Shown: piece after piece, positions 36,110-48,390 of the stretch | How positions within the stretch are numbered: position 1 is the first letter of the stretch | Layout of the letters: each line of letters begins with the position of its first letter | Origin: Lineus longissimus | Taxonomy: Eukaryota > Nemertea > Pilidiophora > Heteronemertea > Lineidae | Length of the DNA stretch: 64,000 bases | NCBI RefSeq assembly: GCF_910592395.1 | Contig: NC_088314.1 | Span: forward strand, 17,397,998 to 17,461,997 | Direction: 5' to 3' | Made by a program: the position numbers and the translations under genes | Notes under the pieces: generated by a model | Told to the model about the DNA's origin: nothing | Databases searched by the model: none | The model's input: only the letters and a program-made list of their open reading frames with translations

Positions 36110-39100
36110 TTAACCAACCTTGCGTTTAGACGAATCACGCATTTCACACACGTCTCCCGTCCACCCGTATCGACAGATACAGTATCTTGATACAGAACCA
36201 TTAGCATTAACACAGGTTCCTGCATTCTTGCACGGGGAATCTCTACATTCTTCAACTGAAAAAAAGAGTTGCAGAGTATATAACAAGGTTAAAGGCCATA
36301 TATCTAGGTTTAAAACATGCTTGATACTCATGAAATATGTTGAGGGTTAAAAAAACAAGATCCCAGACATTAAAAAAATTCTAATAATAAAGTCATTATT
36401 TAGTTATTTCAATTTTCAATTTTAAACTATTTGAATTTCCCACCACACACAACTTTAGATTAGTTCCACATGTGGCCGCTAGGGATTTGTTGATGACGTA
36501 GATCAGGCTATTCAGAACAAAGCAAGATGGCTTCCGCATACAGTTCAGAGAGTGAGAGCAGTGAATTTGAGGATGTTTTGGTCGATACAGGAGGATATTT
36601 AAACGTTGAGCCGTACATGTTCGGGCCATTAATATCACTAGCGATCATTCGGACGAAAGTGATGAGGAAGTGGAGGATGAACGTATAAATTTGTCTGTAT
36701 TACCTTACTTTATTACAAGGTATATCGCAGCTTTGAATTAGAAATACATTATGTTGGTTTAAGTATTGTATAAATTGATGTATTTGATGCAATTTTCTGT
36801 AAAAAGAATCGAATTTGAAAAATTAATTAAGTTCTATAAATTTGCCTAAATTGTCTAGAAAACCTAATTGGACCATATTTGTGGGGTCTATGTTTTTTTT
36901 GGCATTGATCCTGTTTCCCCACTTCATGAATAAGCTCAAATAACACTTTCTAGATGTGAGATTTGACTTCTAAAATAAATGTAACCGGTTTTCCCAAAAA
37001 TTTTTATGTATGGTTGCATGATAGGAATGATGCCGATATACGGGATGCCCTCGTGAATTACGATAGCGTATCCTTTCTGTACTATAAAAGTAGGACCATA
37101 CATTTCGGAGGTCCACAAAAGAGTACCAGTCGGACTAAGTAGGCCCTGGTCCCGCCTTTTTTGTGACTTGTCATGCACAATCTGCAAAGGGCCGCTTCCC
37201 ATACCACCCTTGAACATTGACTAACAAAACATTAGAAATACCCGCTGGTGTGGCTTGCATATATTTAACCAATGACTGTGACGACCTGTGCATACAATAA
37301 CATTTAAATAACACTGTTAATGGAATATAAATAGCCATGCAATAAATGGCACCCTAGTGGGCTCTTCAAAATGGCACCCGATACCGATATTCACGAGGAC
37401 GACCTGTATTTAATCCACCTACTCACTGAGTCCAATTTACCAGCACAGTTCGATTATTTCTATGTGCGAGTGCACCCTGATCGGACTTTACTTAACAAAA
37501 TAAGTCTCTACAACAAAAACTACTGAACAGAATCAGGCGACCTTGCTATCATTCTTCTTCTATAAAGATTCCCCATCCACTGATTTCAATGGTTTTAACA
37601 TAGTGGTAGTATCCATTTGCGTTTTTTTCAGGACCACCCTGTATAGCAGCCAGTTTGTTTTACTCCCCTCCTAACATAGGTCGTTAACTGTAATTCGCGA
37701 TCCTTTTAATTTGTTTTCACGAACAATTTTTGTTATAGGAAAACTGAAAATTTTGAGTAATCTGTCAATGTGAAAATCGCGAATTCATTTTGTTTCCCTT
37801 GAACTATTTATAATTTGGAAGTATAGAAAGGGGGTTGCATGACAGTGCTGGAATAGCAGCAAGTTTTATTTTACATTCCTTCCTAAATGTAGGTCGACTA
37901 CTGTAAACCACAATATTTTAGCGAGCATTTTAATTTATTTTCGCGAAATTGTTCTGCGAATGGAAAAGCTAAAGCTAAAGCCATTCTGAGCCTTTTAATC
38001 GTGCCCCATCAAGGCTGAAAAGTTTGTGCGAAAATAATGCATGGACTAGATATAATGTACAAATATATGCTAGGTTAGGAATTTTATCGACACAATCATG
38101 GGTTTCCTTTTTTTGGCTTTTTTGGGGAGCATCATCTTCCTTTCTTTTATAACCCCCCCCCCCCCCCAACATGTCCAAGGAAACAGCTGTCATGGCTATC
38201 GATAGGTTGAACTTGCGAGGGAAAATGAACGGAATGACAGAGACAATTTAGCAGTTGTCAACACTTGTATTACTTACTGTCCTGGCAGTCTGTGAAGATG
38301 GCAACACTTTCGGGTGATGGTTTGCTCACAACAAACTGTCCATTGCTGGAGGGCGGCAAGCTTATGCATATGTTGCTGTTGGTATTAAAGGAGAAGGCGG
38401 GGCAATTCGATTCGGTACACTCAGCTGCACACTCACTTAGTGTTGTGTCTCGTTTGTAAATCAGCATATTTTTAGCTGCAAACGCTGGGAAACCCGCTGG
38501 CAGTTCAAGACCGAAAGTGATACCGTTGACGGGTGGATCATATACACATCCATCTATGAAAGAAAGGCATCAAGTGGTAAATGCATTATACATTAGATAC
38601 ACCATATAGTTTCACCGATCTGAGAGCGTTTTTTCTGAATACCCAATTCAAGCTAGTACCGAGACTGTGTCGAAAGTATTCCGCACGAGCGCCCATCGAG
38701 TTGAAGGTGTATACGTTTCTTGGTTCCCTATATTAAAATACACTAACGAAAAGCTCGTCAAATGACAAAAACAAGAATTGCAAAAAAGCAATTTCTTCAC
38801 GTACCATAAGCGGGTCCAATTTCCCCGTCTGTAGGTTTCACCGTAGGCTGCAATGTAGGCTTTACTGTAGGTTTCTCGGTAGGCTGCAATGTAGGCTTTA
38901 CTGTAGGTTTCATCGAAGGCTTCAATGTAGGCTTTAGTGTAGGTATCACCGTAGTTTTGACTTCATCTGTAATAACAAAGAATCGTACATCTTGGCGAGT
39001 AAAAATAATATTCTAAGAGATAAACCTAGTCCTTTCGGTCATGTTATGTGGTGGCCAAATTTGTAGATACTGAATAAAGAATATACCCCTTATAAATAAT

Positions 39101-41331
39101 AAGCAAATAATTTCGCGGCCATGAAACAAGGTTTAAAACAAAAAGCTATGTGCGATGATGTCTCACTGGCACAAACACCATCTCTTTGACATGTCAGACA
39201 TAGGGCCCACGGTGGGTAAAGGTGCTTTTGTACCTTTCTAACGCAATAGAAACAAGGCCCTCCCACAACAATTCTGGAGGGGTACCCTCGGATAAATATG
39301 ATAAATGCAGGCCTTGCGCCCCTGAAAATGAACTAAACTTTTCTTTGTTTCTTTTGTGTCGTCATTTCCCCTCCAGGTAAGCACGTATTTTTCTCAAGCA
39401 TAATAAAGCCACCTACTAGTGATTGTTGTTAATTCACTTCATCTAGTTTGCTGGCTCCAAACTAATTCCTTTGTCCTAATCATGCGCCTTAAAATATTCC
39501 ACTACTTTAATTGATAAGTGATTGTAATAAAGCCAATTTAAAGGGACAACTTGGGTTTGTGATATGTTGGTTTTTCATACGAAAATGGCTTCCGGCAGGA
39601 CCGCAACGTCACCAAACAGGATCATTGAAAAATCGTTGAACTGCAATAAACAATGCACTAGAACTGGGTCTAACCAAAGGCCTGTCTGAAATTCACAAGC
39701 CATGTCCAAAACTGCCTCTTGAGACTGGCGAAAATTATCATCATAGATCAGCAGTGGTGTTATACGACATTTGGCGGCGCATGGTGACAAGCAGGGGTAT
39801 TATCCTCCTGGTCAGGTAAATCCCATGCCCAAGTTGACCCTTTAAGTACTTGTTCTGAATATTCACCCCTACCCACACCCCCAAAAAAGTAAAACAGGGA
39901 AAGGGGTGCATTTTCAAGCACCAGGCACCTTAAAAGGAGCTCAAGCGAAATGGGGTTTGTGCCAAAATGGGATTTCGCACACTAACGATCCAGCCTACTT
40001 TTTACCTTTTCTCGGGCGGTGAAAATGAACCGTCTCATTTTCTATTTTAAGTCTGGCGCAGATCAGTTATCTAGATTAGGCCTGCTTAACGTGTGGACAA
40101 TAGGATACGCAATATGGTTGCATTCAATAACTTGCGTATGACTTGATGATGCTTTGATACCTACTGAGATGCGGGAAGAGCATTGTATTTGTCTTAGGAA
40201 ATACGCTTTAAATCAATTGACCGGGGATATACTAATGTGTAGTGATTTTATACTTTGAAATAATTACCTCCGGAACAAGCGCCGTCATGGATTATCAAGT
40301 TTCTGATGGCGACACGACCCTTTCGATCAGCATGTCGAACACCCTCAAACGCAATCTGAAATAATGGCATCACCGCTTAAAAAGTCCATAGAACCGAATG
40401 AAAAGAGATCTTTATGAATACATTATCATCATATCGATTCCTTCAAATCCGTCAAAATAAATGATATATTTTTAGATATTTTACGAGTATTCATATATTA
40501 TTTGACGACTTTTATAGTGTAAGTCAACGATGATATTGTCTGATAGGTGAAACACACCCCTCTTTATGGATTAGATTGATGCTATTTACCATGTACTGCT
40601 GCTTCCTTTCAGTTATATCAACTGTCGCATTGTTCCAGCCTTCTCCACTGCCGCGAACTGCTGACCAGATCGGGGCTCCTATGACGCCACCTATCTTCAA
40701 GGCCACTGTCAGGTTTCTGTCAGCGGATTCTTTGATGCGGTATCCGAACTCGAGGCATTTCTCTTTCGTTGGATAGATCGAAAGAGTGAACATCCGGCGA
40801 TGTTGCGGTTTTGGACATTCACAAAGCTTTGATTCCAACTCTTGTGCTGTGTGATAAAACAAGTGGAATTAAGCATTGGCTTGAAGGTATTTGACCTAAA
40901 ATAGGGTTAAAAATAATGGCTGTGAACATGATGTAATGTAAGATGAAAAGCCCTAGCTACTTGGTAAAAACCGTAAAGTACACTCACTGGCGGTTACCTG
41001 TACTCAAATCGTGACCAGAGAGTGGTGCGAAAGAAACGCAGACCAGAAGCTGAGGTGATTTGGTCGGTCTCGGCTTCAGTGCAATCAAAGTCTTTCACAT
41101 AAAGAGACTCTGGTGAAATCAACAGCATGTGCCTTTTACCCTCTTCTATGACTGATGCTGCCATTTCTTAATGAATATTTTTACTATGAAATGTATATAT
41201 ATTGCTAGTATATCTGTAGCACCGAAACTCGTGTGACACTTGTAAGTGCATATATGGCTATACTTACCAGCAGAATGTGTTGGCGCGGTGACAGCCAGAA
41301 TGGCCACAAGAAGAGGGATCAACGGATGCAT
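36110..41331 (-). CDS. Secreted MAM - linker - PAN/apple - EGF protein, 330 aa, 6 exons (complete)
   Basis: Minus-strand exons are 41331-41268, 40846-40590, 40355-40268, 38966-38805, 38553-38278 and 36255-36110; 331 codons with the TAA, phases consistent. Exon 1 encodes a signal peptide (MHPLIPLLVAILAVTAPTHSA). Exons 2 and 3 encode a MAM-like module (CECPKP, LTVALKIGGVIGAPIWSA, GVRHADRKGRVAIR). Exon 4 is a low-complexity linker of Lys-Pro-Thr repeats, probably O-glycosylated. Exon 5 encodes a PAN/apple-like module with LSECAAECTESNCPAFSFN. Exon 6 encodes an EGF module with six Cys (CRDSPCKNAGTC ... CICRYGWTGDVC), then a basic tail. No membrane segment is present, so the product is probably secreted and adhesive. 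Its first three exons are paralogous to the plus-strand gene at 25845-28181. A Helitron-like element sits directly downstream. Confidence 0.88.
36526..36700 (+). pseudogene. Fragment resembling the N-terminus of P2X7-like zinc-ribbon family proteins
   Basis: ATG at 36526 reads MASAYSSESESSEFEDVLVD and GGYLNVEPYMF. A switch to another frame then continues with SDHSDESDEEVEDERIN. Acidic/Ser N-termini followed by an (I/V)xPYxFEP motif are typical of a family of uncharacterised invertebrate proteins often annotated P2X purinoceptor 7-like. The frameshift and the absence of downstream exons suggest a dead copy. It lies inside intron 5 of the minus-strand MAM-PAN-EGF gene. Confidence 0.4.
36936..37217 (-). 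other. Unrecognised minus-strand open frame in intron
   Basis: This 93-codon frame (MFKGGMGSGPLQIVHDK ... GTLLWTSEMYGPTFIVQKGY) follows an acceptor-like ttttgttag and lies in intron 5 of the MAM-PAN-EGF gene. The GTLLWTSEMYG segment faintly recalls a bulb-lectin repeat, but the QxDxNxVxY signature is absent. It could be an alternative 3' exon or chance. Confidence 0.2.
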
Positions 41332-44206
41332 CACGTATATGTTGACGATTCTTCAAGAATTATCCTGGGTTTGAAAAAAAGAAAACAGCGAAATTAAGAT
41401 GAAATTATGATGAAATGGAGAAAAAACGGGGATGAATCCGATCTCCGAAAGAAAATCAGGAGTGTCTGGCCTCGAAGCCTGGAGAAGTTTCGAAAAGCCT
41501 TCCGTGTTTCTTAACAACCTCTCACACATTTGATTTAAAGTATACGACTTGTTTGATACGAACATTTGCTTGACCCTCTTGCACCCGGATTTGTTTTGAA
41601 ATCGCGACTTTTTCAACGTAATTTGGCCTACCGTTACCAATGGCATAGCGGAGCCGAAACTGATCACGAGATGTGCTGAACGTGTGTCACTGGATCGCCG
41701 ACTATAAATACACAATAACTTTACAACACTTTTCGAGCTTAGAGAGAGACCTGAAGGCCCTAGAAGGAGGTCAGAAAAACCAACTTCGTCAAAACGTCGC
41801 GTTTTCAAATAAAAAGATCCGAACATCCACTGAATGCAATTTTTTCGTGATATACCCCACACACGAGTCTCAAAATGGCATTGATCTCAAAAACAATTCC
41901 CTTGTAACGCGGAACGTGGCTGTAGATCGAGAAACTTCATGAGACATAGGATTCTGGAATGTTGGCCATTTCGCCGAGAGAAGGTGTGATGCCAGTTCTA
42001 AGAATTACGATATAGCTGAACCATTCAATGAGAGGGATTTTTTCTGCTCACCTGGTGGTGATAAATCCGCCAACTATTCGATGGAACAGCGATATTTCAC
42101 CACTCGGAGAACTTTACCCTTAAGGGGTACTCGTCCGCCGTGTGGCATGAATACAACAATCAGGACCTTTCATTGGTAATGTAGTCAAAGTGTCTTTCCG
42201 AGAAATGGAATATTTCCGCAGATCCCTACGTATTATTGGCCCTATGAGTAATCATTCAATTGAGGAATAAAACGGGTAGACTTCGTCAGCGCATGAATGA
42301 ATAATTTCGCGGTTGTCGTTTTACTATTTTTAATGCTTGCAACTATGTGTACCATCAACAAATTTACTGGCAAAGTTGATTCGATAGTACATTTTCTGGA
42401 GGAAGGGGGGATCGGGGTGCTTGAAATAGAACCAGAATATCTTGTTCACAGATAGAGAGTGGGACATAGGATAAATTAGATGTACATTAAGGAAACTTGA
42501 ACAGAGAAATTTTTTACTTACCAAAAGTGTCAATGTGATAAAAACCTCGAAAAATATGTGGATTAGAATTCAAGATATTCAAAATCGTAACAATGCTCAG
42601 CAAACTCTGTGTGCAGCGTCAATAAAATCAGACGAGGGAGTGTCACCACGAGGGTGTGCAATCATTAAATAAGGCACCCTGGACAGGATTTCATAATGAA
42701 TTTACCTGCTGTCGTCCCTGCTGGACATGCGCTATCAGCTATCGGGTGTGACATCTGTCTGTATTACTAACATTTCAGCGCTGCCCTGCCGACGAGGGGA
42801 ACAATACTGTTCAAATGTCAAGAGAGAATACTCTCATTATAACAAATCATATCCCAAAATTAAGAGCGCTCTATCTCAAAAGGCACTCATGTAATCATAA
42901 TGAAAATTACTACATTTCCTAATCGGCATTTCCCCCCACAGTGTGTGTACATTTCATTTTGATGCAGTCATTCAAAATGTCATTGCTTGAGAGTCCTAAC
43001 TTGGTGACAACAAGTGATCAATTGGCCCACCATCTCTTCTTCCATGCACCAACTGATAAAAATATAGTTTCAAACTTTGACCTTTATCTATATGTGGCCA
43101 AAAAACAGGTCGAAAAACGCCGTACAGGTGATCCATGACCTTTGGTTTACAGGTATCTCTGCAGGCAACATCTCGGGGATCATTCTGGACAATAGAGAGG
43201 TTAAGATTTTTATCAGAGAACAAAAACGAGAACGAGGTGGTTTTTTTCTCTTGTTGACGTCATCAAGTCAAACTGATTGTTTTGTATTATTGTTTTTAGG
43301 CACACCAGGCATTATAAACACACTGCTTCATTTCATTTCTGACAACAGGCAATACGGTATCTATCGTCAAAATACCACCTCGCTTTCGTTTTCGCTCTCG
43401 GATCAAAATCTTAATCTCTCTATTGCATTTTTTTCTATTTTCTTCAATTGCTTGTCAAATAGAGACTAACAAAGCTTTTTGCCAAAAAATGCGGATGTGT
43501 GTAAAAATACCAGATCTATATATGGACTAAATTTCATTACCGTACATGCAATGAATCGAGAGTTATGATCCCTTGAATTTCGGTGCAGTTTTTTTATCCA
43601 CCCCGATATTATGTGCGTTGATCTTGAATAACTTCCACAATATGAACTTCTCAGTTTGTTTACTTAATTTCAGCTGCACGGACCTGTGATCAGTACTTTT
43701 CGTTTCCAGTTAACTTATCTCACTATCTGAATTACTTTACTTTACAAAAAATGTAGCATGTAGATCCTTGAGATCGTCTTATCCCAAAATTTAATACCAA
43801 TTTCTAAAGGCAGGTCAACCAAATGGTTGACTGTGACAATCATTGCGGCTGCTGTTGAGCACATGCTGTGCACCAGCAAGGTCGAAGTACAGCTGCCAGT
43901 GCAACAGGTTGGAACTTACGTTCCATCCTGTTTAGGCGATATATAGCCTGATATAAAGCGACTCGCAAACGAATGATCTATGTCTCTCTGACCTGTAATT
44001 ATAATCGCTGCTATGAACGACAAAAAGATCCCTCGTCAGCGGGTAACATGGCTCAGTGATTTTGATATTAATCGTAGACACTAGCGATGATGATAGAATT
44101 TACAAATTTGATAATCTCAAATATCTTGACTTCTGTGAGATATAGAAACATGAAATCAAGTATTACACATATCAGTTCAGTTGAGGAATTCCATTGACTA
44201 ATCCGT
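41332..44206. other. No supported gene: upstream of the MAM-PAN-EGF gene
   Basis: Open frames on both strands (for example 41353-41862 and 43077-43469) lack domain features, and several lack an ATG. The one clear structure is the inverted repeat at 43191-43424. The promoter of the minus-strand gene should lie just above 41331, but no TATA box stands out. Confidence 0.4.
43191..43424. repeat. Inverted repeat with about 50-bp arms
   Basis: Left arm 43191-43240 (aatagagaggttaagatttt...gaacgaggtgg) is mirrored by 43375-43424 (ccacctcgctttcgttttcg...ttaatctctctatt). A few mismatches and a spacer of about 134 bp make it a fold-back or MITE-like element. Confidence 0.7.
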
Positions 44207-44440
44207 TTCAAGGTCAAAGGTCAAGGTCATTGTGAGGAGACTGACATGTCATATTTTATAGTCGGAAATATCTCGACTTATCGGACAGACGGTTGTATGA
44301 AACTAAATGGCATGTATGTTTGTGTTGTTGGGGCGTTCAATGAACTAATCCACTTCAAGGTCAAAGGTCAAGGTCAATGTGAAACTTATATATCACATCT
44401 GATAATCGTAGATATCTCGACTTGTCCGTCATAGAGAAGC
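44207..44440. repeat. AGGTCAAAGGTCAAGGTCA dispersed repeat, tandem pair
   Basis: Two units of about 140 bp each begin caaggtcaaaggtcaaggtc and contain atatctcgactt. The same pair starts copy B at 57016-57250. This repeat type is widespread in marine invertebrate genomes. Confidence 0.7.
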
Positions 44441-45427
44441 ATAGAACTTATTAACGAATGTGCATATGATTATTTCAAATGCGGAATCGCTTGTTAGTCT
44501 TATTTCTTCTGATGCCTCCTCTCGTAGAAGATATATCGGTTTTCTTATTATAAAAACAGGTCCTGCTGCTCATCCAGGTAGGGTTTGATTCGCTACGTGT
44601 GAAGACAAATTTGGTATGTGCGTCCATACTCGAAGAATATTTTAGTGTTTCATCTTTACGGTAGTAATTCGTAACGTGACCTCCAAGGTTTTTCACCTGC
44701 AACATAGAAGAAACTGAAGGAGGTCCCACGTTTACTAACAACCTTATGAGGCTTCTTCGTTCATTTATCAAAAACTGGCGTCTTTTGCAATCGCACGATC
44801 GACGAAGTACAGTCCGAGTCACAATTGACATCCTTCCCGCTTGTACGCACGCGCCAATGATCTCTCTATGTTTCTCTACGCGCGACTTACGCGCGACCCA
44901 TGCGCTAGATAGCGAGTAAAGTCGCGCCAATGACGCAAATTAGGGTATGTCAATTGTGATTTGGGCTTTACGATGTACATCCTGTGCTTATTTATATACT
45001 CGACACGAGTAGATCATCTGTCAGACTTAGTTGTGGATTGAATTGTGTTGCAAATTCCAACGATTATCTCGCGGATAAAATGCATTTACACATACTTCGT
45101 ACTTCGTTCGAAGAGGAATCTTTTAACCCCTACTACGAACTGCAAAGATTTCATCAATGCCTGGGCTAATTCATTTACTCAACAATCGTAATCATTAACC
45201 ATATTGATCGAGTTGTACGAGGAATCGTCGTTCTTTCAAAAAAGTCATCGATAAATTACATTATTTGAATACTTTGTACTTCGTCGTTCGGAGCTCTTCG
45301 AGATGGTTGCGAAACCCACCTAAATTTTTCCCGGTGACATATCATATACATGCATATCGCACGATTCTTTTGTGACAATAAAGCATAAAAAATATTAACA
45401 TGGGTAAATTTTAACCCTGACAAATAA

Positions 45428-45760
45428 TCATTCATACGAAACTACTAGTTTTGTCCGGTGATTGCTTCTCTGCAAAGGAACGAATACGTTCTGTTTTGAA
45501 GATAACTCACATCGTGATTTAGTCGTTTGTTTATTCAAGTTTGTAATCGCACATTTATCAAAAGCAATGATAAACTCGCAACGTTGCGCTCTTGCATCAT
45601 AAACGAATTGTGATTTGTTCTTCTTCTCTCCTTTCCAATAAGTGTATCCTTCCTTTGCACACCAAAGTTTTGATTTCGACTTGACAGCACTAATCAACTC
45701 AGTTTCGTCGTAATTATCGTGTTTGATAAACCAAAGTCGCTCTTGGGTTTTTAAAATCAT
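45428..45760 (-). CDS. ORF with faint FLYWCH-like pattern, copy A
   Basis: The ATG at 45760 opens 110 codons. The part KLWCAKEGYTYWKGEKKN followed by RCEFIIAFDKCAIT and a later NHRT loosely follows the GYxY...C...C...H order of FLYWCH zinc fingers, though the central Trp-Cys pair is not clean. The corresponding frame in copy B has CAA changed to TAA near its start. A transposon-derived remnant is more likely than an active gene. Confidence 0.25.
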   Translation of the reverse strand: MILKTQERLWFIKHDNYDETELISAVKSKSKLWCAKEGYTYWKGEKKNKSQFVYDARAQRCEFIIAFDKCAITNLNKQTTKSRCELSSKQNVFVPLQRSNHRTKLVVSYE

Positions 45761-45828
45761 AAAATGTGTCAAGTTATGTTTATAATAATGAGAACATTTA
45801 AACCTAAGAAAGAAGCTTTATCGTAATA

Positions 45829-46117
45829 CTGGGTCCACTCACCAATAAAATCCCAAGACCTACAATACCTGACTTCTACTACCGCCTCAATGGGTAGAGC
45901 CTAAACAAGCGGGCATAATTGTAGGCCTTTCGCAGCAATAAAAGGGATGGGATATCTTGTCTCCGTTTCTTTCAATTGGTCCTTAATTGTAATATGAACA
46001 GTTCCGCTGTAGAGTCATGATTATTCATGACGATTACGTTGTTAGACTCTACCCGTCGAAGCGGTGTTACAAATCGGGTATTGTGTGGCTTGGGATCTTA
46101 TTGGCGAGTGGACCCAG
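45829..46117. mobile_element. 289-bp MITE with TA target duplication, copy A
   Basis: Termini are CTGGGTCCACTC and GAGTGGACCCAG, flanked by TA on both sides. Terminal inverted repeats extend about 85 bp with mismatches. The same element, also 289 bp, is at 58636-58924 in copy B, so insertion predates the duplication. Ends and TA target fit the Tc1/mariner group. Confidence 0.8.
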
Positions 46118-47673
46118 TATTTGATTAAGAAAAATAATATATAGATGTTTTTTTCGTACTACAAAAAGTACATGGGATTCGTGGTGCATATACAAAGGTA
46201 GTGCACGGTGCAGGAAAAACAAATAAACAAAAAATAACCAATTTAAGGGCCTAAATTACTTACATATGCATAGTGGTTTACAACATATACTATATTGCTA
46301 CCTTCCACTAATTCACCCGAGACATAATAAACTAATTATGTCATTTCCGATCGATTCAAGATCTCATTGCCCGCATCCCACGTACCTAGTGACTCCCAGA
46401 TGTTAACCCCCCTCCGTTCAAGCAATTCATTATGAGCATAAGGAACCAGCTGTTTTTGCATCAGATCCTGATGAACCTTCCTATCGCAACTGTATTTGAG
46501 ATACACATGAGTGAAAGTATCTTCGTTCAAATTGACCCCAAAATCCGAAAACGACAGCAACACAAAAACAAATTTGTAGAAACGTTTGTTTGCTAGGCCT
46601 ATTTTGCAAACAGATCACATTAATTCAAAAGTTATCTTTTACCTACCTCCGCGTCGTGAAATGACTAAAACAAGAAGCAAATATGTATTGACTCATAACA
46701 CACAAAGCGTCTAATGCGTCTACTCGATTTTTTAGGAAAATGATTATTTCAAAAGTTTTGTGCTATAATTGGATTTTAGCCTTTGGCAAGCATAACTGGG
46801 CGTTTTTCTAATGTGGTGATCACATAATTTGGCAATCACCAAGCAATGGTTTGTTGCAAATTAAAAAAGTTTCGTTCTTGAATAGCTGATATACACATTT
46901 TCCTAATTTCCGTCCAGCGCGGGACGTAACTTCTCGCCATTGGGGGCGGTGTCAACTTACTGATTTTTCAAAACTAGCCTGGCTGGTCAGCGTGACCGGC
47001 GATTTAAACCATTTGTACCACAGAGGAACGATTATAGTTGCAAGTAGCAGCGGAAAAAACCGCTTGTTTTCGCCGCACTTGTAGGAATACCACACTAAAA
47101 GTGCGGATTATCGATATGCTCTGCGCCGTGAAAAATCCTTTCCCAACAACGTTCATCAATGATAAACCAATTAAATGGCAAAAAAATAAGTTTAATGTAC
47201 CAAGTCGTCAGAAGTCACTAGGTTACATTTCTCGGAAGCTTCTTGATCAGGTTACACAACGAACCCAAGGCTACACGTACAGCTTTCTTTAATTCTCTTC
47301 GAGCATGCATGAGCACTGCCTGGCTGACGAGCAGTCAAACTTCGACGCAAGGTGATTTAATTTCGACAGTGTTGCACAGAAATATCTTACAAGCAGAATA
47401 AAAGTTCACCTTGAAAGAAAACATCAAGAAACTTGCAGATGATCAGTTTGCTAGTTTCGGATTGCCTGCAAGGGAAGCAGATAGACTCCGATACCTGAAA
47501 AATCGATAACTACGTCCAAGAATTCAATTTGACGCGCAAAATACGTCGTGTTTGCAAACTTTTTATGGGCAGGAATTGAAGAAGAATGTAGTATTTCAGC
47601 TAGTCAGGAGTAAAAACTTTTAAAATTGAAGTAGCAAACAGTTTAGTAGAAAATATCTTACTTGAATGATTTA

Positions 47674-48116
47674 CTGTAGTTTCATGAAAATAACACCACT
47701 TCGGGATATTCAAGGCCCGGCCTCTTCTCTCGAGTCTATTCACCAGAGGTAACCAATGAGTGACTTCGCTGGCCCTTGTGATGGCTCGGCCGAGCTGTCA
47801 CGGTTACGCTAAACCACTTATTACCGCAGCCCTATTGATTCGAAGTGTTGTGGGCCTACTGGTCGATGAGTGCGCATGTGGAATGACGTAAATGGTAAGG
47901 CCGCTCGCCGACCGTTTATACAGGTTGTCTCATAAAACTGAAGCACCTTTTGGATTGATCCAAACCCCCCCAAAACAAAAAAAGTCCTTATTGAAACTCT
48001 GAAGGAAAATCTACGAATGCTTGCATTAGTAAAGCAAAGTGAGATTCAGGCAATGATAGTAGTCACGAAATTCCGAAGAAAAACGAGGAGCTCATCCTTT
48101 TTCCATGAAACTACAG
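47674..48116. mobile_element. 443-bp non-autonomous pogo derivative
   Basis: Termini are CTGTAGTTTCATG and its exact reverse complement, flanked by TA. The interior matches the reverse complement of about 50610-51053, the transposase-5' end of the full element nearby. Copy B has the empty site at 60500-60501 (gaatgatt-TA-ttcaaatagc). Confidence 0.85.
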
Positions 48117-48154
48117 TATTCCAATAGCTTTACCAGCTCTAACCAGAAAATGAA

Positions 48155-48180
48155 CGAACGAACGAAGAAACGAACGAAAT
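48155..48180. repeat. (GAAC)n microsatellite; partner at about 60535-60562 in copy B
   Basis: Runs of gaacgaacgaac with interruptions occur at the same relative position in both copies, and unit number differs between them. Confidence 0.7.
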
Positions 48181-48390
48181 GGAAACTCCTCTCACCGTAC
48201 GTCTCCAGGTGATACCTGGGGATCCTAAGCAGACTGTTGTCTTTAGCTCTCAGGGATCGCCCGGGGTCGAAGGATGGGAGGAGTTCAGATATGTCAGCAA
48301 GTCCGTTTTTGCTTTGTTGAGTAGCACTGCCTTGAACTCTGTACCTTTACAGATTGTAACCAGTGGAGACTTCTCAGCACGGTGGTAATA

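Noticed and set aside
38821-38960. CRISPR-like array suggested by regularly spaced gtaggcttNactgtagg repeats
   Set aside because: The repeats are contiguous, in frame, and encode the Lys-Pro-Thr linker of an exon with proper splice sites.
41353-41862. 169-codon minus-strand frame upstream of the MAM-PAN-EGF gene
   Set aside because: It begins at GTG without an ATG in a suitable position, has no domain features, and overlaps the probable promoter and 5' region.
44207-44240. AGGTCAAAGGTCA direct repeat as a nuclear-receptor response element
   Set aside because: The motif belongs to a longer dispersed repeat present four times in this window (two units in each duplicate copy), so the receptor-site resemblance is most simply explained by the repeat.
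44475-44930. 151-codon minus-strand frame open in both duplicate copies (also 57284-57739) as a conserved gene
   Set aside because: The two versions differ by about eleven amino-acid changes but only a few silent ones, so there is no sign of selection on protein. Openness reflects the recent duplication.
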